44,026 bases of DNA from JBCCRH01 sp039208045 (GCA_039208045.1 JBCCRH010000003.1:1-44026), one strand, 5' to 3'. Shown: positions 1 to 9,120, counted from the first letter of the stretch. Made by a program: numbers and translations. Notes: generated from the sequence alone by a model not told the origin.

Positions 1-1105
1 CATCACTACTTACGGTGTAGTACGCAGCGAAACCAGCATTTTGCAGAAGCAAAAGTGGCTAGCCGTTGTGATTGACGAAGCACAAAACATCAAAAATCCA
101 ACCACCGCCCAAACAAAAGCCGTGAAAAAAATGAAGGCTTCTGTCCGCATTGCGATGAGTGGTACGCCAGTCGAGAACCGCTTGAGCGAATATTGGAGCA
201 TCTTCGATTTCTCAAATAAAAAATACTTGGGATCGCTTGCTAAGTTCAAAGAAAACTTTGCCAAGCCTATCGAGCTAGAGCGCGACCAGCGGCAGTTGGA
301 GCGTTTCCGCAAAATTACCTCCCCCTTCATCCTGCGCCGCCTCAAATCGGATCGATCCATCATCCAGGACCTGCCTGATAAGATCGAGCAAGACCAGTTT
401 TGTGAGCTTTCTCCCGAGCAAGCCGCCCTCTACCAAAATGTAGTGGACACCACGATGAAGCAAGTCGAAGAAGCAGAAGGCATCAATCGCAGGGGACTCA
501 TTCTGAAACTCATTACGGCCCTCAAGCAAGTCTGCAATCATCCCGCCCACTTCCTCAAAAAGGGCGATGTACACACCAATTTATCAGGCAAGACCAAGCT
601 CCTCATACCCTTACTTCGACAAACGCTCGACAGCGGCGAGAAAAGCCTCATTTTTACCCAATACCAAACGATGGGCAACTTGCTCGCACAACTGTTGGAA
701 GCGGAATTTGGTATAAAGCCTCCCTTCCTACATGGTGGCGTAAGCCGTAAGGGACGCGATGCCATGGTCAGCGATTTTCAAGAAAATCGATCCACCCGTA
801 TTATGTTACTGTCGCTAAAAGCAGGCGGCACCGGCCTCAACTTAACGGCTGCCAGCAATGTGATCCACTACGACCTCTGGTGGAACCCTGCCGTTGAAGC
901 GCAAGCCACGGATCGGGCCTACCGCATCGGCCAAGAGCGCAATGTGCTGGTACACCGGTTTATCACCCAAGGTACCTTCGAAGAAAAGATTAATAAGATG
1001 CTGCAAAGCAAAAAAGAGCTGGCCAACCTGACGGTATCTACCGGCGAAAAATGGATTGGAGAGCTGTCAAATAGTGAATTGCAGTCGCTTATCCGACTAG
1101 ATTAG
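1..1105 (+). CDS. SNF2/SWI2-family DEAD-like helicase, C-terminal part (5' truncated)
   Basis: The frame is open from base 2, so the true start lies outside the window; about 367 residues are visible. The protein is an ATP-driven DNA translocase of the SNF2 superfamily 2 group. Visible motifs in order are motif II (VVIDEAQNIKN, a DEAQ Walker B), motif III (MSGTPVENRL), the second RecA lobe with IFTQYQTMGNLL, motif V (LSLKAGGTGLNLTAAS) and motif VI (QATDRAYRIGQ), the last two being diagnostic of Snf2 proteins. The missing N-terminal part should carry Walker A and, in many bacterial homologues, a SWIM zinc finger; this cannot be checked here. The gene ends in TAG. The 82-bp gap to the next gene contains a 7-bp hairpin. 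The role is inferred to be DNA or nucleoprotein remodelling; the family call is firm, the substrate unknown. Confidence 0.95.
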   Translation, partial: ITTYGVVRSETSILQKQKWLAVVIDEAQNIKNPTTAQTKAVKKMKASVRIAMSGTPVENRLSEYWSIFDFSNKKYLGSLAKFKENFAKPIELERDQRQLERFRKITSPFILRRLKSDRSIIQDLPDKIEQDQFCELSPEQAALYQNVVDTTMKQVEEAEGINRRGLILKLITALKQVCNHPAHFLKKGDVHTNLSGKTKLLIPLLRQTLDSGEKSLIFTQYQTMGNLLAQLLEAEFGIKPPFLHGGVSRKGRDAMVSDFQENRSTRIMLLSLKAGGTGLNLTAASNVIHYDLWWNPAVEAQATDRAYRIGQERNVLVHRFITQGTFEEKINKMLQSKKELANLTVSTGEKWIGELSNSELQSLIRLD

Positions 1106-1152
1106 GGAGCATTGGAAGAAACCATTTCAGAGCATCGGAGTTAGGTTCACGC

Positions 1153-1169
1153 TACTCGCCTAGCGAGTA
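1153..1169. repeat. Small perfect hairpin after the helicase gene
   Basis: TACTCGC at 1153-1159 and GCGAGTA at 1163-1169 pair perfectly over 7 bp with a 3-nt loop, between the helicase stop and the next ATG. No T-run follows, so it is not a classical intrinsic terminator. It could be a processing site or nothing. Confidence 0.35.
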
Positions 1170-1187
1170 AATCAAGCAAAATGCCTT

Positions 1188-1964
1188 ATGAAGTTTCTTT
1201 ACCTTGTTCTCCTGTTGTTCTCTTCACTGGCGGCAACTGCCCAATCCACCAAAACAGTAACAGCAAGCCTTGGATATGCTTATCATACGGTCAAGGAGCA
1301 GCGCTATACATCGAAGTATAGAGATGGAACAGGATTCAGCATCGATCTTGGATATGAATCTGCTAATGAGCGGGTTATCCATCGGATAAATGTAGCTTAT
1401 AAAAGCTCTACTTCTGGCGCCGATCTCCCCAGCTCCACCAATAATCAATGGGCAGAAATTCAGTACGACTACCTAAGAACTACAAAGCAGGTTAAGGGGC
1501 TTTACCTAGGTGGATATATTGGTACGGGCATCATTTATACCGAGCGGGATGGGCCGTGGAATGACAATAATATAATCAGCTACACGCAATGGCTTTCGCT
1601 GGGAGTTTCTTCTAGATGGAACAGGAGACTCTGGAACAAGCCCTGGATGACACAGCTCCGCTTGCCCCTCCTGAGCTACCGCACGCGACCGTCCTATGGG
1701 TCTGGTTTCCCTGATGCTTTTCTTCAACCAGGGACGTTCAGCTGGCGAGAAGAAGGGCTGATAGGTGCAGGTCTTAGAAGTGGGCGTATTGGCAGCCTCA
1801 ATGAGTTCACAAAAATCGAGTTTAGCTCTGATCTCTTTTTTTCTATTGGTAAAAAAGGCTGGCATTTTGGCACGGGGTATCAGTTTATAGGCATCTTTAC
1901 GGGAGATGAAAAACCCCTGTCGCTATTTCATCATACCATCCGATTAATCGTAAGAAGACTATGA
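1188..1964 (+). CDS. Predicted outer-membrane beta-strand-rich protein, unknown function
   Basis: 258 residues. A signal peptide is visible at residues 1-19 (MKFLYLVLLLFSSLAATAQ, ending in the A-x-A/Q pattern usual in Bacteroidota). The mature part is rich in alternating aromatic and polar residues (VKGLYLGGYIGTGIIY, KKGWHFGTGYQFIGIF) and ends IRLIVRRL, which suggests a small outer-membrane beta-barrel. I do not recognise a named family. Its stop overlaps the start of the S41 peptidase gene by 4 bp (ATGA at 1961-1964), so the two are almost certainly translationally coupled and may act together at the cell envelope. The start is the ATG in front of the signal peptide. Confidence 0.7.
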   Translation: MKFLYLVLLLFSSLAATAQSTKTVTASLGYAYHTVKEQRYTSKYRDGTGFSIDLGYESANERVIHRINVAYKSSTSGADLPSSTNNQWAEIQYDYLRTTKQVKGLYLGGYIGTGIIYTERDGPWNDNNIISYTQWLSLGVSSRWNRRLWNKPWMTQLRLPLLSYRTRPSYGSGFPDAFLQPGTFSWREEGLIGAGLRSGRIGSLNEFTKIEFSSDLFFSIGKKGWHFGTGYQFIGIFTGDEKPLSLFHHTIRLIVRRL

Positions 1965-2950
1965 AGCATATAGCTATTTACGCGCTGCTGGTGGGCTTAT
2001 TATGCTGCACCGCTTGCGCTAAAGATTTTGAATTTAGCGAAAGCTCTAAGGTAGAAGTATTCGAAACGATGTGGACGCATATCGATCAAAACTATCCCTT
2101 CTTTGAGCTAAAAGGCATTGATTGGGATGCGATTAGAACGACTTACACGAGCCGCTTAGCAAATGTTAGGTCAGAGTTTGTCCTATTCGACTTTTGCACT
2201 GATTTGCTTTTTGAACTGGAAGATGGGCATGGTGTAATCGCTGATGGCTCCCAAACGATAAGTTACAATTACACGCAGGGCTTCGATGTCTTATTCGATC
2301 TGGGAATCGCACGGGCAGACTATCTGAACAATGACTACCGCGTCATTCGAGGAACGATTACCTACGGTATTATTCAAGATTCGATTGGATATGTACATTA
2401 CAGTAATATGAGAGGTGCCGCAGATTTTGCTCCCGTTTGGGATGCTTTTTTAGAAGCCGATGTGCAAAAAGTGATTATAGATGTGCGTAGTAATCCAGGC
2501 GGGCAAATCGGTAATGGGGTAGAGATTGTGGGGTATCTATCCGAAACGGAAACGCTAGTGGGCTACCAGGTACAAAAAGGTGGGCCTGGTCGGAACGACT
2601 TCACCGAATTGTTACCTCTAACGACGCGACCCAAAGCTAACTCGAAGGCCATCCGAACAAAGGTTTTGATTAATCGTGGTTCATACAGTGCCGCAACTAT
2701 GTTTGCAGGCATGGCTAGAAGCTTGCCTTATGTGGAAATCATTGGTCAAATTAGTGGTGGTGGCGCCGGCGGTGGCCAGTCTTTTGAGTTGCCCAATGGT
2801 TGGGTGATCGATATTCCTCAAGGCTTTTATTTGGATGCCGAGCAGAACCATGTTGAGCTGGGCTTGGAGCCAGATTTTCCTATCAACAACACGTTAGAAG
2901 ACCTACAAATCCGTAGGGATGTCATGCTAGAAGCCGCCATAGAACGCTAA
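1961..2950 (+). CDS. S41-family (C-terminal processing/tricorn-like) peptidase, probable lipoprotein
   Basis: 329 residues. The N-terminus is a hydrophobic signal with cysteines (LLCCTAC, residues 13-19), probably a lipoprotein signal although the lipobox is not ideal. S41 hallmarks are visible: VIIDVRSNPGG (171-181), the segment INRGSYSAATMFAGMA (237-252) with S243 as the likely nucleophile, and GLEPDFPI (301-308) near the end. No obvious PDZ domain lies between the N-terminal helical part and the catalytic core, as in the short Bacteroidota S41 enzymes. The gene overlaps the upstream barrel-like gene by 4 bp and is followed after 27 bp by galK. A serine protease acting in the periplasm or at the outer membrane is expected; the substrate is unknown. 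Confidence 0.85.
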   Translation: MKHIAIYALLVGLLCCTACAKDFEFSESSKVEVFETMWTHIDQNYPFFELKGIDWDAIRTTYTSRLANVRSEFVLFDFCTDLLFELEDGHGVIADGSQTISYNYTQGFDVLFDLGIARADYLNNDYRVIRGTITYGIIQDSIGYVHYSNMRGAADFAPVWDAFLEADVQKVIIDVRSNPGGQIGNGVEIVGYLSETETLVGYQVQKGGPGRNDFTELLPLTTRPKANSKAIRTKVLINRGSYSAATMFAGMARSLPYVEIIGQISGGGAGGGQSFELPNGWVIDIPQGFYLDAEQNHVELGLEPDFPINNTLEDLQIRRDVMLEAAIER

Positions 2951-2977
2951 GTCACGGTAATTATGTAAGTTTGATTT

Positions 2978-4090
2978 ATGAATGAGATTACCGTAGCCTC
3001 TCCCGGCCGTATCAACATCATTGGTGAACATACCGACTACAATGACGGCTTTGTACTCCCCGCAGCAATTGATAAAAAAACAGTGGTACGCTTACGCAAA
3101 AATGCGACACCTAGCCAATGCAAACTTATCGCCGAAAATATCAATGAAACCTTTGAATTTGATTTGCAGGACTTTCGTCCAATAAAGAGTGGCTGGCCCA
3201 ATTATGTGATGGGTGTGGTGCACGAGCTGCAGCAGCTTGGCGCAAAAATGGAGGGCTTTGAAGCCACTTTTGGTGGAAATGTGCCTATTGGAAGCGGGAT
3301 GAGTTCGTCGGCAGCCTTGGAATGTGCCTTTGCCTATGGGCTCAATGAATTGTTTGGATTAGGCTATAGCCAAATGCAGCTGATCAAAGCGTCGCAATTG
3401 GCGGAGCACCACTTTGTGGGGATTAAGTGTGGTATCATGGATCAGTTCGCCAGTATGATGGGTAAGAAAGATCAGGTGTTACTGTTGGATTGTCGGAGCT
3501 TGGAGTATGAGTATTTTCCTTTAGCATTGGGGGACTATCAACTGCTGTTATTCGATACGAAGGTGTCGCATGCGCTGGCAGACTCGGCCTATAATGAGCG
3601 TCGAGCGCAATGTGAGGAGGGGGTGGCATTGTTAAAGCGAAATTATCCAGCGATTAGCAGCTTGCGAGATGTCAGTTTAGCACAATTAGAAGCACAAACT
3701 GAGCAGCTATCAGAGCTGGTGTACCGCCGCTGCCACCATGTAGTGACTGAAAATCAGCGCGTGTTGGATACTACGACAGCATTAAAAGGGGGCCGTTTGG
3801 ACGAGGTAGGTGCATTGCTATATGCTTCTCATAAGAGCTTGAGTGCGGACTATGAAGTGAGCTGTCCAGAGCTTGATTTTTTGGTTACCCAAACACAAGA
3901 CAATCCTGCGGTGCTTGGTGCGCGCATGATGGGCGGAGGTTTTGGCGGTTGCACGATTAATTTGGTGCGCAAAAATGCCGTGGAGGAGCTGACGCATCGA
4001 CTGCGCACAGCCTACCTCCAACAATTTGGCATTCATCTCTTGGCTTATCAAGTAACGATTGAGGATGGAACGCATCTACTTGACTCCTAA
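2978..4090 (+). CDS. galK: Galactokinase
   Basis: 370 residues, close to the usual GHMP galactokinase length. It phosphorylates galactose at C1 with ATP, the first committed step of the Leloir pathway, in the cytoplasm. The galactokinase signature GRINIIGEHTDYNDG is at residues 10-24, with R11 and the E17-H18-T19-D20 cluster. The ATP-binding loop PIGSGMSSSAALE is near 103-115, the catalytic aspartate is probably D155 in GIMDQFASM, and the third GHMP motif MMGGGFGGCTINLV lies near the C-terminus. No galT, galE or galM is in the window. The gene follows the S41 gene by 27 bp and may be read through from it. It converges tail to tail with the next minus-strand gene, with only 2 bp between the stop codons. 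Confidence 0.97.
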   Translation: MNEITVASPGRINIIGEHTDYNDGFVLPAAIDKKTVVRLRKNATPSQCKLIAENINETFEFDLQDFRPIKSGWPNYVMGVVHELQQLGAKMEGFEATFGGNVPIGSGMSSSAALECAFAYGLNELFGLGYSQMQLIKASQLAEHHFVGIKCGIMDQFASMMGKKDQVLLLDCRSLEYEYFPLALGDYQLLLFDTKVSHALADSAYNERRAQCEEGVALLKRNYPAISSLRDVSLAQLEAQTEQLSELVYRRCHHVVTENQRVLDTTTALKGGRLDEVGALLYASHKSLSADYEVSCPELDFLVTQTQDNPAVLGARMMGGGFGGCTINLVRKNAVEELTHRLRTAYLQQFGIHLLAYQVTIEDGTHLLDS

Positions 4091-4092
4091 GC

Positions 4093-4680
4093 TTAGCCCA
4101 TGCCCCAAAGTATAAGTAAGAAAAAGGCTGTTTGCACCAGCAGTCCAAGCATTCCCCGCTTGATCTTTCTGCGAATCGCAATTGGAAGGGCCGTTTTAAA
4201 ATAGTCCTCATCATTAAAAACATCCACTGATCGTGTATTCGTAGCCAAATTAATAGGCTCGCTAGCTGTGGTATCAGATGGCGTATAGCCTTCCTGTAAG
4301 CTGATATTGATGGCCTTCATCATCAGCTCATCTAAGTAAGCGTCACGGCCCATAAAGTCACCAAAACTTCTGAGCTCCTCATTTTGTAAGACTGACCATA
4401 GTCGGAAAGCCTTACCCATGCCATATACCCAGCAGTAGACTAACCATAGGATGATCGTGTATCGCATAACAGGCGTCGCCCAGGCTGCTCCCGCAACCAT
4501 AGCGATTCCCACCACGATAAATTGGAGGATAAAAAAAAGCGTCAAGGCGCCGGTAAGCCACCTCCCACGAAGGAGGCCCTTCAGCAGGCCTTGCCGGTGT
4601 AAGTAAACCATCGCCCGAGCAGCTGCAACAGTAACAAATACGAAAAAGAAAATAACAAAAATACCGATGGCGGTTTCCAT
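4093..4680 (-). CDS. Hypothetical multi-pass inner-membrane protein
   Basis: About 195 residues from the ATG at 4680. A longer frame reaches 4737 but would need a TTG start and adds a hydrophilic N-terminus before the first membrane segment, so the ATG is preferred. Likely transmembrane segments are residues 4-24 (IGIFVIFFFVFVTVAAA), a pair in the middle (LTGALTLFFILQFIVVGIAM and YTIILWLVYCWVYGM) and one at the very C-terminus (LVQTAFFLLILWGMG). A soluble loop of roughly 70 residues precedes the last segment. I recognise no family. It is the last gene of the minus-strand run headed by the NagB fusion, but the link to amino-sugar metabolism is only positional. Confidence 0.6.
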   Translation of the reverse strand: METAIGIFVIFFFVFVTVAAARAMVYLHRQGLLKGLLRGRWLTGALTLFFILQFIVVGIAMVAGAAWATPVMRYTIILWLVYCWVYGMGKAFRLWSVLQNEELRSFGDFMGRDAYLDELMMKAINISLQEGYTPSDTTASEPINLATNTRSVDVFNDEDYFKTALPIAIRRKIKRGMLGLLVQTAFFLLILWGMG

Positions 4681-4763
4681 AATGTCATTTGATTTTTTGA
4701 GGTGGCCGTTGTTAGCCAGCCACCACACATTACGCAAAAGACATTGCGATAGTTCCTCCGCTC

Positions 4764-6185
4764 TTACCTTTTAGTGATTTTCATCCTGAATACCTTATTG
4801 GATGCAATCGACTTGCCACGGCCATACCCTCCAGGATTATTGACAAAGGCATGGATGCCGCCGTAGAATAAGCCAATATCCACCTGCTCGCCACTTTTGA
4901 CGGAAGTCAGGTCAAATACCTCGGTACCCGCCACTTTGGTTGCTTCGGAGAGTAAAATATTCGCCTCGGCACCATAGAAGGCTCCATTGACAGGGATGCT
5001 GTCTTGCAGGCTTTCGGTAGTCGCAATGGTGGGATCGAGACTATGGTTGACAGTCAGCACTGTATTGGTGTAATTAATACCGGGAGAGCCATCTCCGATA
5101 CCCCCGATAATGGTGGTGTGGTAGGTATTAGCAGTGCCATCGTACACTACAAAGTTGGGTGCAGCATATACATTGAGATTCTGAGTATAGGTAGTATCTA
5201 TATGATAGCTGCCATCCTGAAAGATATGGATAGGGTGCGTAAAATTAGCATTTGCTTTCAGCTCTGGGATTTTATTTTGAGGGCTGGTAAATACGCCAGC
5301 GTATAAGCTTATGGCGGAGGTAAGTCCGCTTTCGGTAGCTTGTAAGGTCTTGGCAATGGGTAGGTCGCGGCGGCGAAATTGGGTGGTGCTATCTGTTTTG
5401 CCATCTGTAATTTTGGAGGCATCCGATACCACCAGCTGGCCTTCGCGCTCTTCAAGCTTAAATCGGTGCACGGCATTGAGGTAGGTTTGAACACCAAGCG
5501 TATCCTTGCGTTTTGCCGCTTCAGAAGAGAAAAAGCCATTGTAGATATGGCCACCTGCTAAATAGAAGTAGTCACCCATCTTGAAGAATTCGCCACCAGT
5601 GGCCTCTACCATTTTATCTTGACCAAACATCATCGCCTCTACAGCTGCGGCCGCATCTTGAGTTTTTACTGCTGCTACCAAAGCTGGAACGTCAATTTTT
5701 GCTATGATATCATAGGTATCCCAACGCTCCGTCCAGACCGTATCGCCAGTAGGGTTTTCTCCGTACCCACCAGACACATACAAATCATTGCCAATTTGCA
5801 CATGTTGCAGGTTGGTTGCTTTAAAAATATCCTGATAAGGGATTGGAACAATACTCACTGGTAAACTATCGCAGGTAGTTGCATCGCAAACAAAAAAGTG
5901 TCGGTTAAAATCAACATGTGGGAAGGAGCCATCTTCATAATGATCTCCACCAAAATCGTGCATACCGTTCGTCCGGCCAGCAAATAGCAGCCAGTTTTCA
6001 TCTGAAGTGGCTAGCACAAAAGAGTGTAGGGCTGGCAAGTGCGGCCGAGTCGTATCTTCTTCAATAGAAATGGTGAAAGGAGCTTCAAGAGGTGGAGTAG
6101 TAACGGTTTCCTCTACGTTGGGGGTTGGCTGGCAAGCGCTTGCCAATAGGCAGAGCGTCATGCACAGGGAAAGTACATTTTTCAT
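4764..6185 (-). CDS. Kelch-like beta-propeller lipoprotein
   Basis: 473 residues. A lipoprotein signal with lipobox LLASAC puts the lipidated cysteine at residue 18. The mature protein has repeated kelch-type blade signatures: NWLLFAGRTNG, DLYVSGGYGEN, YFYLAGGHIYNG, TTIIGGIGDGS and GLFYGGIHAF, spaced as expected for a six- to seven-bladed propeller. A surface or periplasmic binding or scaffold role is likely; no catalytic motif is evident. Kelch propellers include the sialic-acid mutarotase NanM, but the resemblance here does not go beyond the fold. It lies 66 bp downstream of the methyltransferase and probably belongs to the same transcript. Confidence 0.65.
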   Translation of the reverse strand: MKNVLSLCMTLCLLASACQPTPNVEETVTTPPLEAPFTISIEEDTTRPHLPALHSFVLATSDENWLLFAGRTNGMHDFGGDHYEDGSFPHVDFNRHFFVCDATTCDSLPVSIVPIPYQDIFKATNLQHVQIGNDLYVSGGYGENPTGDTVWTERWDTYDIIAKIDVPALVAAVKTQDAAAAVEAMMFGQDKMVEATGGEFFKMGDYFYLAGGHIYNGFFSSEAAKRKDTLGVQTYLNAVHRFKLEEREGQLVVSDASKITDGKTDSTTQFRRRDLPIAKTLQATESGLTSAISLYAGVFTSPQNKIPELKANANFTHPIHIFQDGSYHIDTTYTQNLNVYAAPNFVVYDGTANTYHTTIIGGIGDGSPGINYTNTVLTVNHSLDPTIATTESLQDSIPVNGAFYGAEANILLSEATKVAGTEVFDLTSVKSGEQVDIGLFYGGIHAFVNNPGGYGRGKSIASNKVFRMKITKR

Positions 6186-6251
6186 AATGTGTAATAATGG
6201 GTTTTAGTGTAAAGTAATATCTAAAGGTAGGCGTTACCCCTCAATTTCACG

Positions 6252-6929
6252 CTATCTGAGGCCGTTTTTAGGAGTGATTCTGAAAATAATGGAAGCCGGC
6301 GCGTCTTGTTCTGCCTTTTTAGGTTCTTTGTAATCTATGAGTTGATAATCAGTAGATTCAAATAACTGTTGCCAGCTTTCCATCGTTCGGAAATACCAGG
6401 GGTGAGGGTGGGAAAAAGAGCCGGGTAGGCCCGCCCAAGCATTAGGAAACCAATGATCTGCTTTATCTATGCCTGCTTTCTGGTGGTAGCTGGGATGTAT
6501 GGTCTGTATAAAGATGAACCGAGGGCCAGTAAGGCTGTTTGCGAGCTGTCGCAACAGTTGCTCGGTGAGGTGATCTTCATACAAGCTAAAATTAAACACC
6601 ATAGCATCGAATGGCGCATTGGGAATGCTTGCTCCCGCAGCGATAGCTTCGTAGCTCAGTTGTGCATAGTGGCCTTCAAATTGCCTGGCGTGTTCTACAA
6701 GCGCCAAGGTTCCATCAATGCCGGTGAGCTGGTGCCCTTTTTCGATCAACGCTCTGCTCAGCCAGCCCTCTCCGCAGCCCATATCACAAATATGCATGGG
6801 AGGAAAAGAACCGACCCAATCCACGATGGCCGGATTCGTAACGGCTCGTGATTGGATCAGTTCTTGTTGGATGAGTTGCATCCACTGCTCGGCATTTGCG
6901 GCCCAGCTTTCTAAAATGGATGTTGGCAT
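6252..6929 (-). CDS. Class I SAM-dependent methyltransferase
   Basis: 225 residues. The SAM-binding motif I is clear: HICDMGCGEGWLSRAL near residues 46-61, followed by the acidic end of strand 2 (LTGID) and the motif IV region (FDAMVFNFSLYEDHL). The C-terminal half contains YFRTMESWQQLFESTDYQLIDYKEP, typical of small-molecule or ubiquinone/menaquinone-type methyltransferases. The substrate cannot be inferred. The start ATG at 6929 lies 10 bp after the NagB-fusion stop on the same strand, so co-transcription and perhaps coupling are expected. Confidence 0.85.
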   Translation of the reverse strand: MPTSILESWAANAEQWMQLIQQELIQSRAVTNPAIVDWVGSFPPMHICDMGCGEGWLSRALIEKGHQLTGIDGTLALVEHARQFEGHYAQLSYEAIAAGASIPNAPFDAMVFNFSLYEDHLTEQLLRQLANSLTGPRFIFIQTIHPSYHQKAGIDKADHWFPNAWAGLPGSFSHPHPWYFRTMESWQQLFESTDYQLIDYKEPKKAEQDAPASIIFRITPKNGLR

Positions 6930-6938
6930 GTGCTATGG

Positions 6939-8882
6939 TTAAATATGCTTTCTTACAAAGGCTTCTATGGCTTCGTACTCGGCTAGGCCGAGGGCGTTGT
7001 AGTTGTGGGCCGTTTCGTGATTGCGATCTTCGGCACGTTGCCAAAACTCCCGCTTATCGTGCCCCGGAAACATCGCTACATCTTTTTGTGATTGGTGTTT
7101 GAAAATGGCTTTTCGCTTTCGGAGCATGTCTTTAGGGCCAATGGGGATGGCCATCTCAATATCGCTAATATCCCACTCTTGCCACGCGCCTCGGTAAAGC
7201 CAGACATAGGTATCTTTTAGCCAAGGCGCCCCTTCTTTTTTCAGGCGATCTAGTGCTGCGTAGATTGCCTTTAGGCATACTCGGTGCGTGCCATGTGGGT
7301 CAGATAAATCGCCTGCTGCAAAAATTTGATGCGGCTTTAATTCTTGTAGAAGTTTGTAAATGATGTCAATATCTGCTTCGCCTATCGGATTTTTCTTGAT
7401 GGTACCTGTCTCATAGAATGGGAGATTTAGAAAGTGCATTTGGCGATCTTTGATACCACAATAGCGGCACGCAGCGCGAGCTTCCGTCCTGCGAATCAGG
7501 CCTTTGAAGCGGCGTAACTCAGCTGTGTCAATATCGCCCGTTTGTTTGGAAGCCATTCGGTTCTGGATACTCGCAATCATACCATTTACTTTAGCAGTAT
7601 GCGCTGGGTCATCAAATACCTCATAGGCAAACTCTAAAAAACGAAGTACATCATCATCGAATACGGCAATATTACCGGAAGTCTGATAGGCCACATGCAC
7701 ATCGTGCCCTTGATCGACCAGCCGCAGAAGCGTGCCACCCATAGAGATGACATCATCATCAGGATGTGGGCTAAAGATAACTACTCGCTTTGGGAAAGGA
7801 GTCGCTCGCTCTGGTCGGGTGCTGTCGTCTACTGCGGGCTTTCCCCCAGGCCAACCGGTAATGGTATGCTGTAGCTGATTGAAAACAGCACGATTAATTT
7901 CTTCAGCATGGCCATACTCCGCTACTAAGGAACTCATCCCATTTTCATTATAATCTTCATTGGTGAGTTTGAGGATTACTTTACCTAATTTCATGGCTAG
8001 CCAGATAACGGCTTTTTTAAGCAGTGCTTGATTATTCCAATCGCAAGGCCCTACCAGCCAAGGCGTTTTCTTGCGGGTAAGTTCACTGGCGGAGGCATCA
8101 TCGAGCACAAATTCACAGTCGGGATGCGTCTGCAAAAAGGTAGCTGGAATGGATGCTATCATGGGGCCTTCCACGGATTGACGAACGATGCTCGCTTTGC
8201 CTTCGCCCCAAGCAACTAGAAAGATTTTCTTGGCATGCAGAATAGTACCTACTCCCATGGTGATAGCTAATGGTGGTACAAACTCCTCGCCATAGAAATC
8301 ACTAGCCGCATCCAATCGGGTGATTTTATCGAGTCGGATGAGTCGGGTACGACTATCAATGGCAGAGCCAGGTTCATTAAAGCCGATATGTCCAGTGCGG
8401 CCAATACCTAGTAATTGAGCATCTAAGCCCCCGTACTGGGCTATTTTTGCTTCGTAGGCTTCACAATATGCTCGGATTTCCTCTGGCTTGAGCTGGCCAT
8501 CAGGTATATGAATATGCTCCGGTTTAATATCGATATGGTTAAACAGGTGCTCGTTCATAAAGTGCACATAGCTTTGAGGTGTGCCGGGAAGCATCGGGTA
8601 GTATTCATCCAAATTGAAAGTAATAACATTGGCAAAGCTTAGCCCTTCTTCCTGATGAAACCGCACGAGATACTCGTAAATGCGGATTGGGCTGGAACCA
8701 GTAGCTAAACCAAGGACGGTGGGTTTAGCTACTGCATCATTTGCAGCTATAATCTTTCGGATTTCATTGGCTACATAAAAAGAACCTTGATCGGAATCTG
8801 GATAGATAGATACCTCAATTTTCTCTCGCTTCTGGGCATGGTGTCCAAGTAGCTCGCGAGTTTGTTCGATTATTTCCAGCAT
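6939..8882 (-). CDS. nagB: Glucosamine-6-phosphate deaminase fused to a PIG-L/LmbE deacetylase-like domain
   Basis: 647 residues with two domains. Residues about 1-300 are NagB-like: phosphate loop GLATGSSP (58-65), catalytic D92 in FNLDEY, and H165/E170 in GHIGFNEPGS, all in the order seen in the E. coli enzyme. This domain converts GlcN-6-P to fructose-6-P and ammonia. Residues about 365-610 are PIG-L/LmbE-like: the zinc motif PHPDDD (372-377) and the second ligand region DPHGTH (529-533, with H530 and H533) are intact. PIG-L proteins are zinc-dependent N-deacetylases of GlcNAc derivatives. This two-domain architecture is known across Bacteroidota. Because no nagA is present here, the PIG-L domain may supply a deacetylase step; that is inference. 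It heads a minus-strand operon and is divergent from the DeoR-type regulator. Confidence 0.93.
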   Translation of the reverse strand: MLEIIEQTRELLGHHAQKREKIEVSIYPDSDQGSFYVANEIRKIIAANDAVAKPTVLGLATGSSPIRIYEYLVRFHQEEGLSFANVITFNLDEYYPMLPGTPQSYVHFMNEHLFNHIDIKPEHIHIPDGQLKPEEIRAYCEAYEAKIAQYGGLDAQLLGIGRTGHIGFNEPGSAIDSRTRLIRLDKITRLDAASDFYGEEFVPPLAITMGVGTILHAKKIFLVAWGEGKASIVRQSVEGPMIASIPATFLQTHPDCEFVLDDASASELTRKKTPWLVGPCDWNNQALLKKAVIWLAMKLGKVILKLTNEDYNENGMSSLVAEYGHAEEINRAVFNQLQHTITGWPGGKPAVDDSTRPERATPFPKRVVIFSPHPDDDVISMGGTLLRLVDQGHDVHVAYQTSGNIAVFDDDVLRFLEFAYEVFDDPAHTAKVNGMIASIQNRMASKQTGDIDTAELRRFKGLIRRTEARAACRYCGIKDRQMHFLNLPFYETGTIKKNPIGEADIDIIYKLLQELKPHQIFAAGDLSDPHGTHRVCLKAIYAALDRLKKEGAPWLKDTYVWLYRGAWQEWDISDIEMAIPIGPKDMLRKRKAIFKHQSQKDVAMFPGHDKREFWQRAEDRNHETAHNYNALGLAEYEAIEAFVRKHI

Positions 8883-8923
8883 GATGCAGGTGTATTTTAA
8901 ATATAAAAAGGAAGTTGATTAGG

Positions 8924-9011
8924 TATTTGCAATAAAAATCGCTATTTTTAATGAGAAAGTCGATTTTTAATTGCAAAAAAATAAGTGTATTGCTGTTTTT
9001 TATTGCAAATA
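8924..9011. promoter_or_regulatory. Candidate operator region between nagB and the DeoR-type regulator
   Basis: TATTTGCAATAAAAA at 8924-8938 has a perfect 15-base inverted copy at 8997-9011, about 73 bp apart centre to centre. Between them are a third TTGCA site (TAATTGCAA near 8968-8976) and TTGCTGTTTT at 8990-8999. A 9-bp direct repeat ATTTTTAAT also occurs, at 8944-8952 and 8962-8970 within tcgctATTTTTAAT/gtcgATTTTTAAT contexts. The arrangement in a divergent promoter beside a DeoR regulator is what an autoregulatory looping operator would look like. Related motifs lie upstream of susC at 16338-16437. Confidence 0.55.
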
Positions 9012-9088
9012 GAGATTTCTTTGGATACTCCTTGAATACAGAACTACCAATGCAGTAAGTACCTGGAAAAAAATGCGCCTTAAAACCG

Positions 9089-9096
9089 TATTTTTG
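9089..9096 (+). promoter_or_regulatory. Bacteroidota-type -7 box for the DeoR-type regulator
   Basis: TATTTTTG fits the TAnnTTTG -7 consensus of the Bacteroidota primary sigma factor. It is 40 bp before the start codon, which would give a leader of about 35 nt. I see no clear -33 TTG at the right spacing, so the call is tentative. Confidence 0.4.
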
Positions 9097-9120
9097 CTAA
9101 GTAAGCCAGCATTTTGGGCA

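Noticed and set aside
2966..2973. TAAGTTTG as a -7 box for galK
   Set aside because: It matches TAnnTTTG but lies 4 bp before the start codon, which would place the transcript start inside the gene, and no -33 element is visible.
4681..4737. Longer N-terminus of the membrane protein gene
   Set aside because: It needs a TTG start and adds hydrophilic sequence before the first membrane helix; the ATG at 4680 is a better start.
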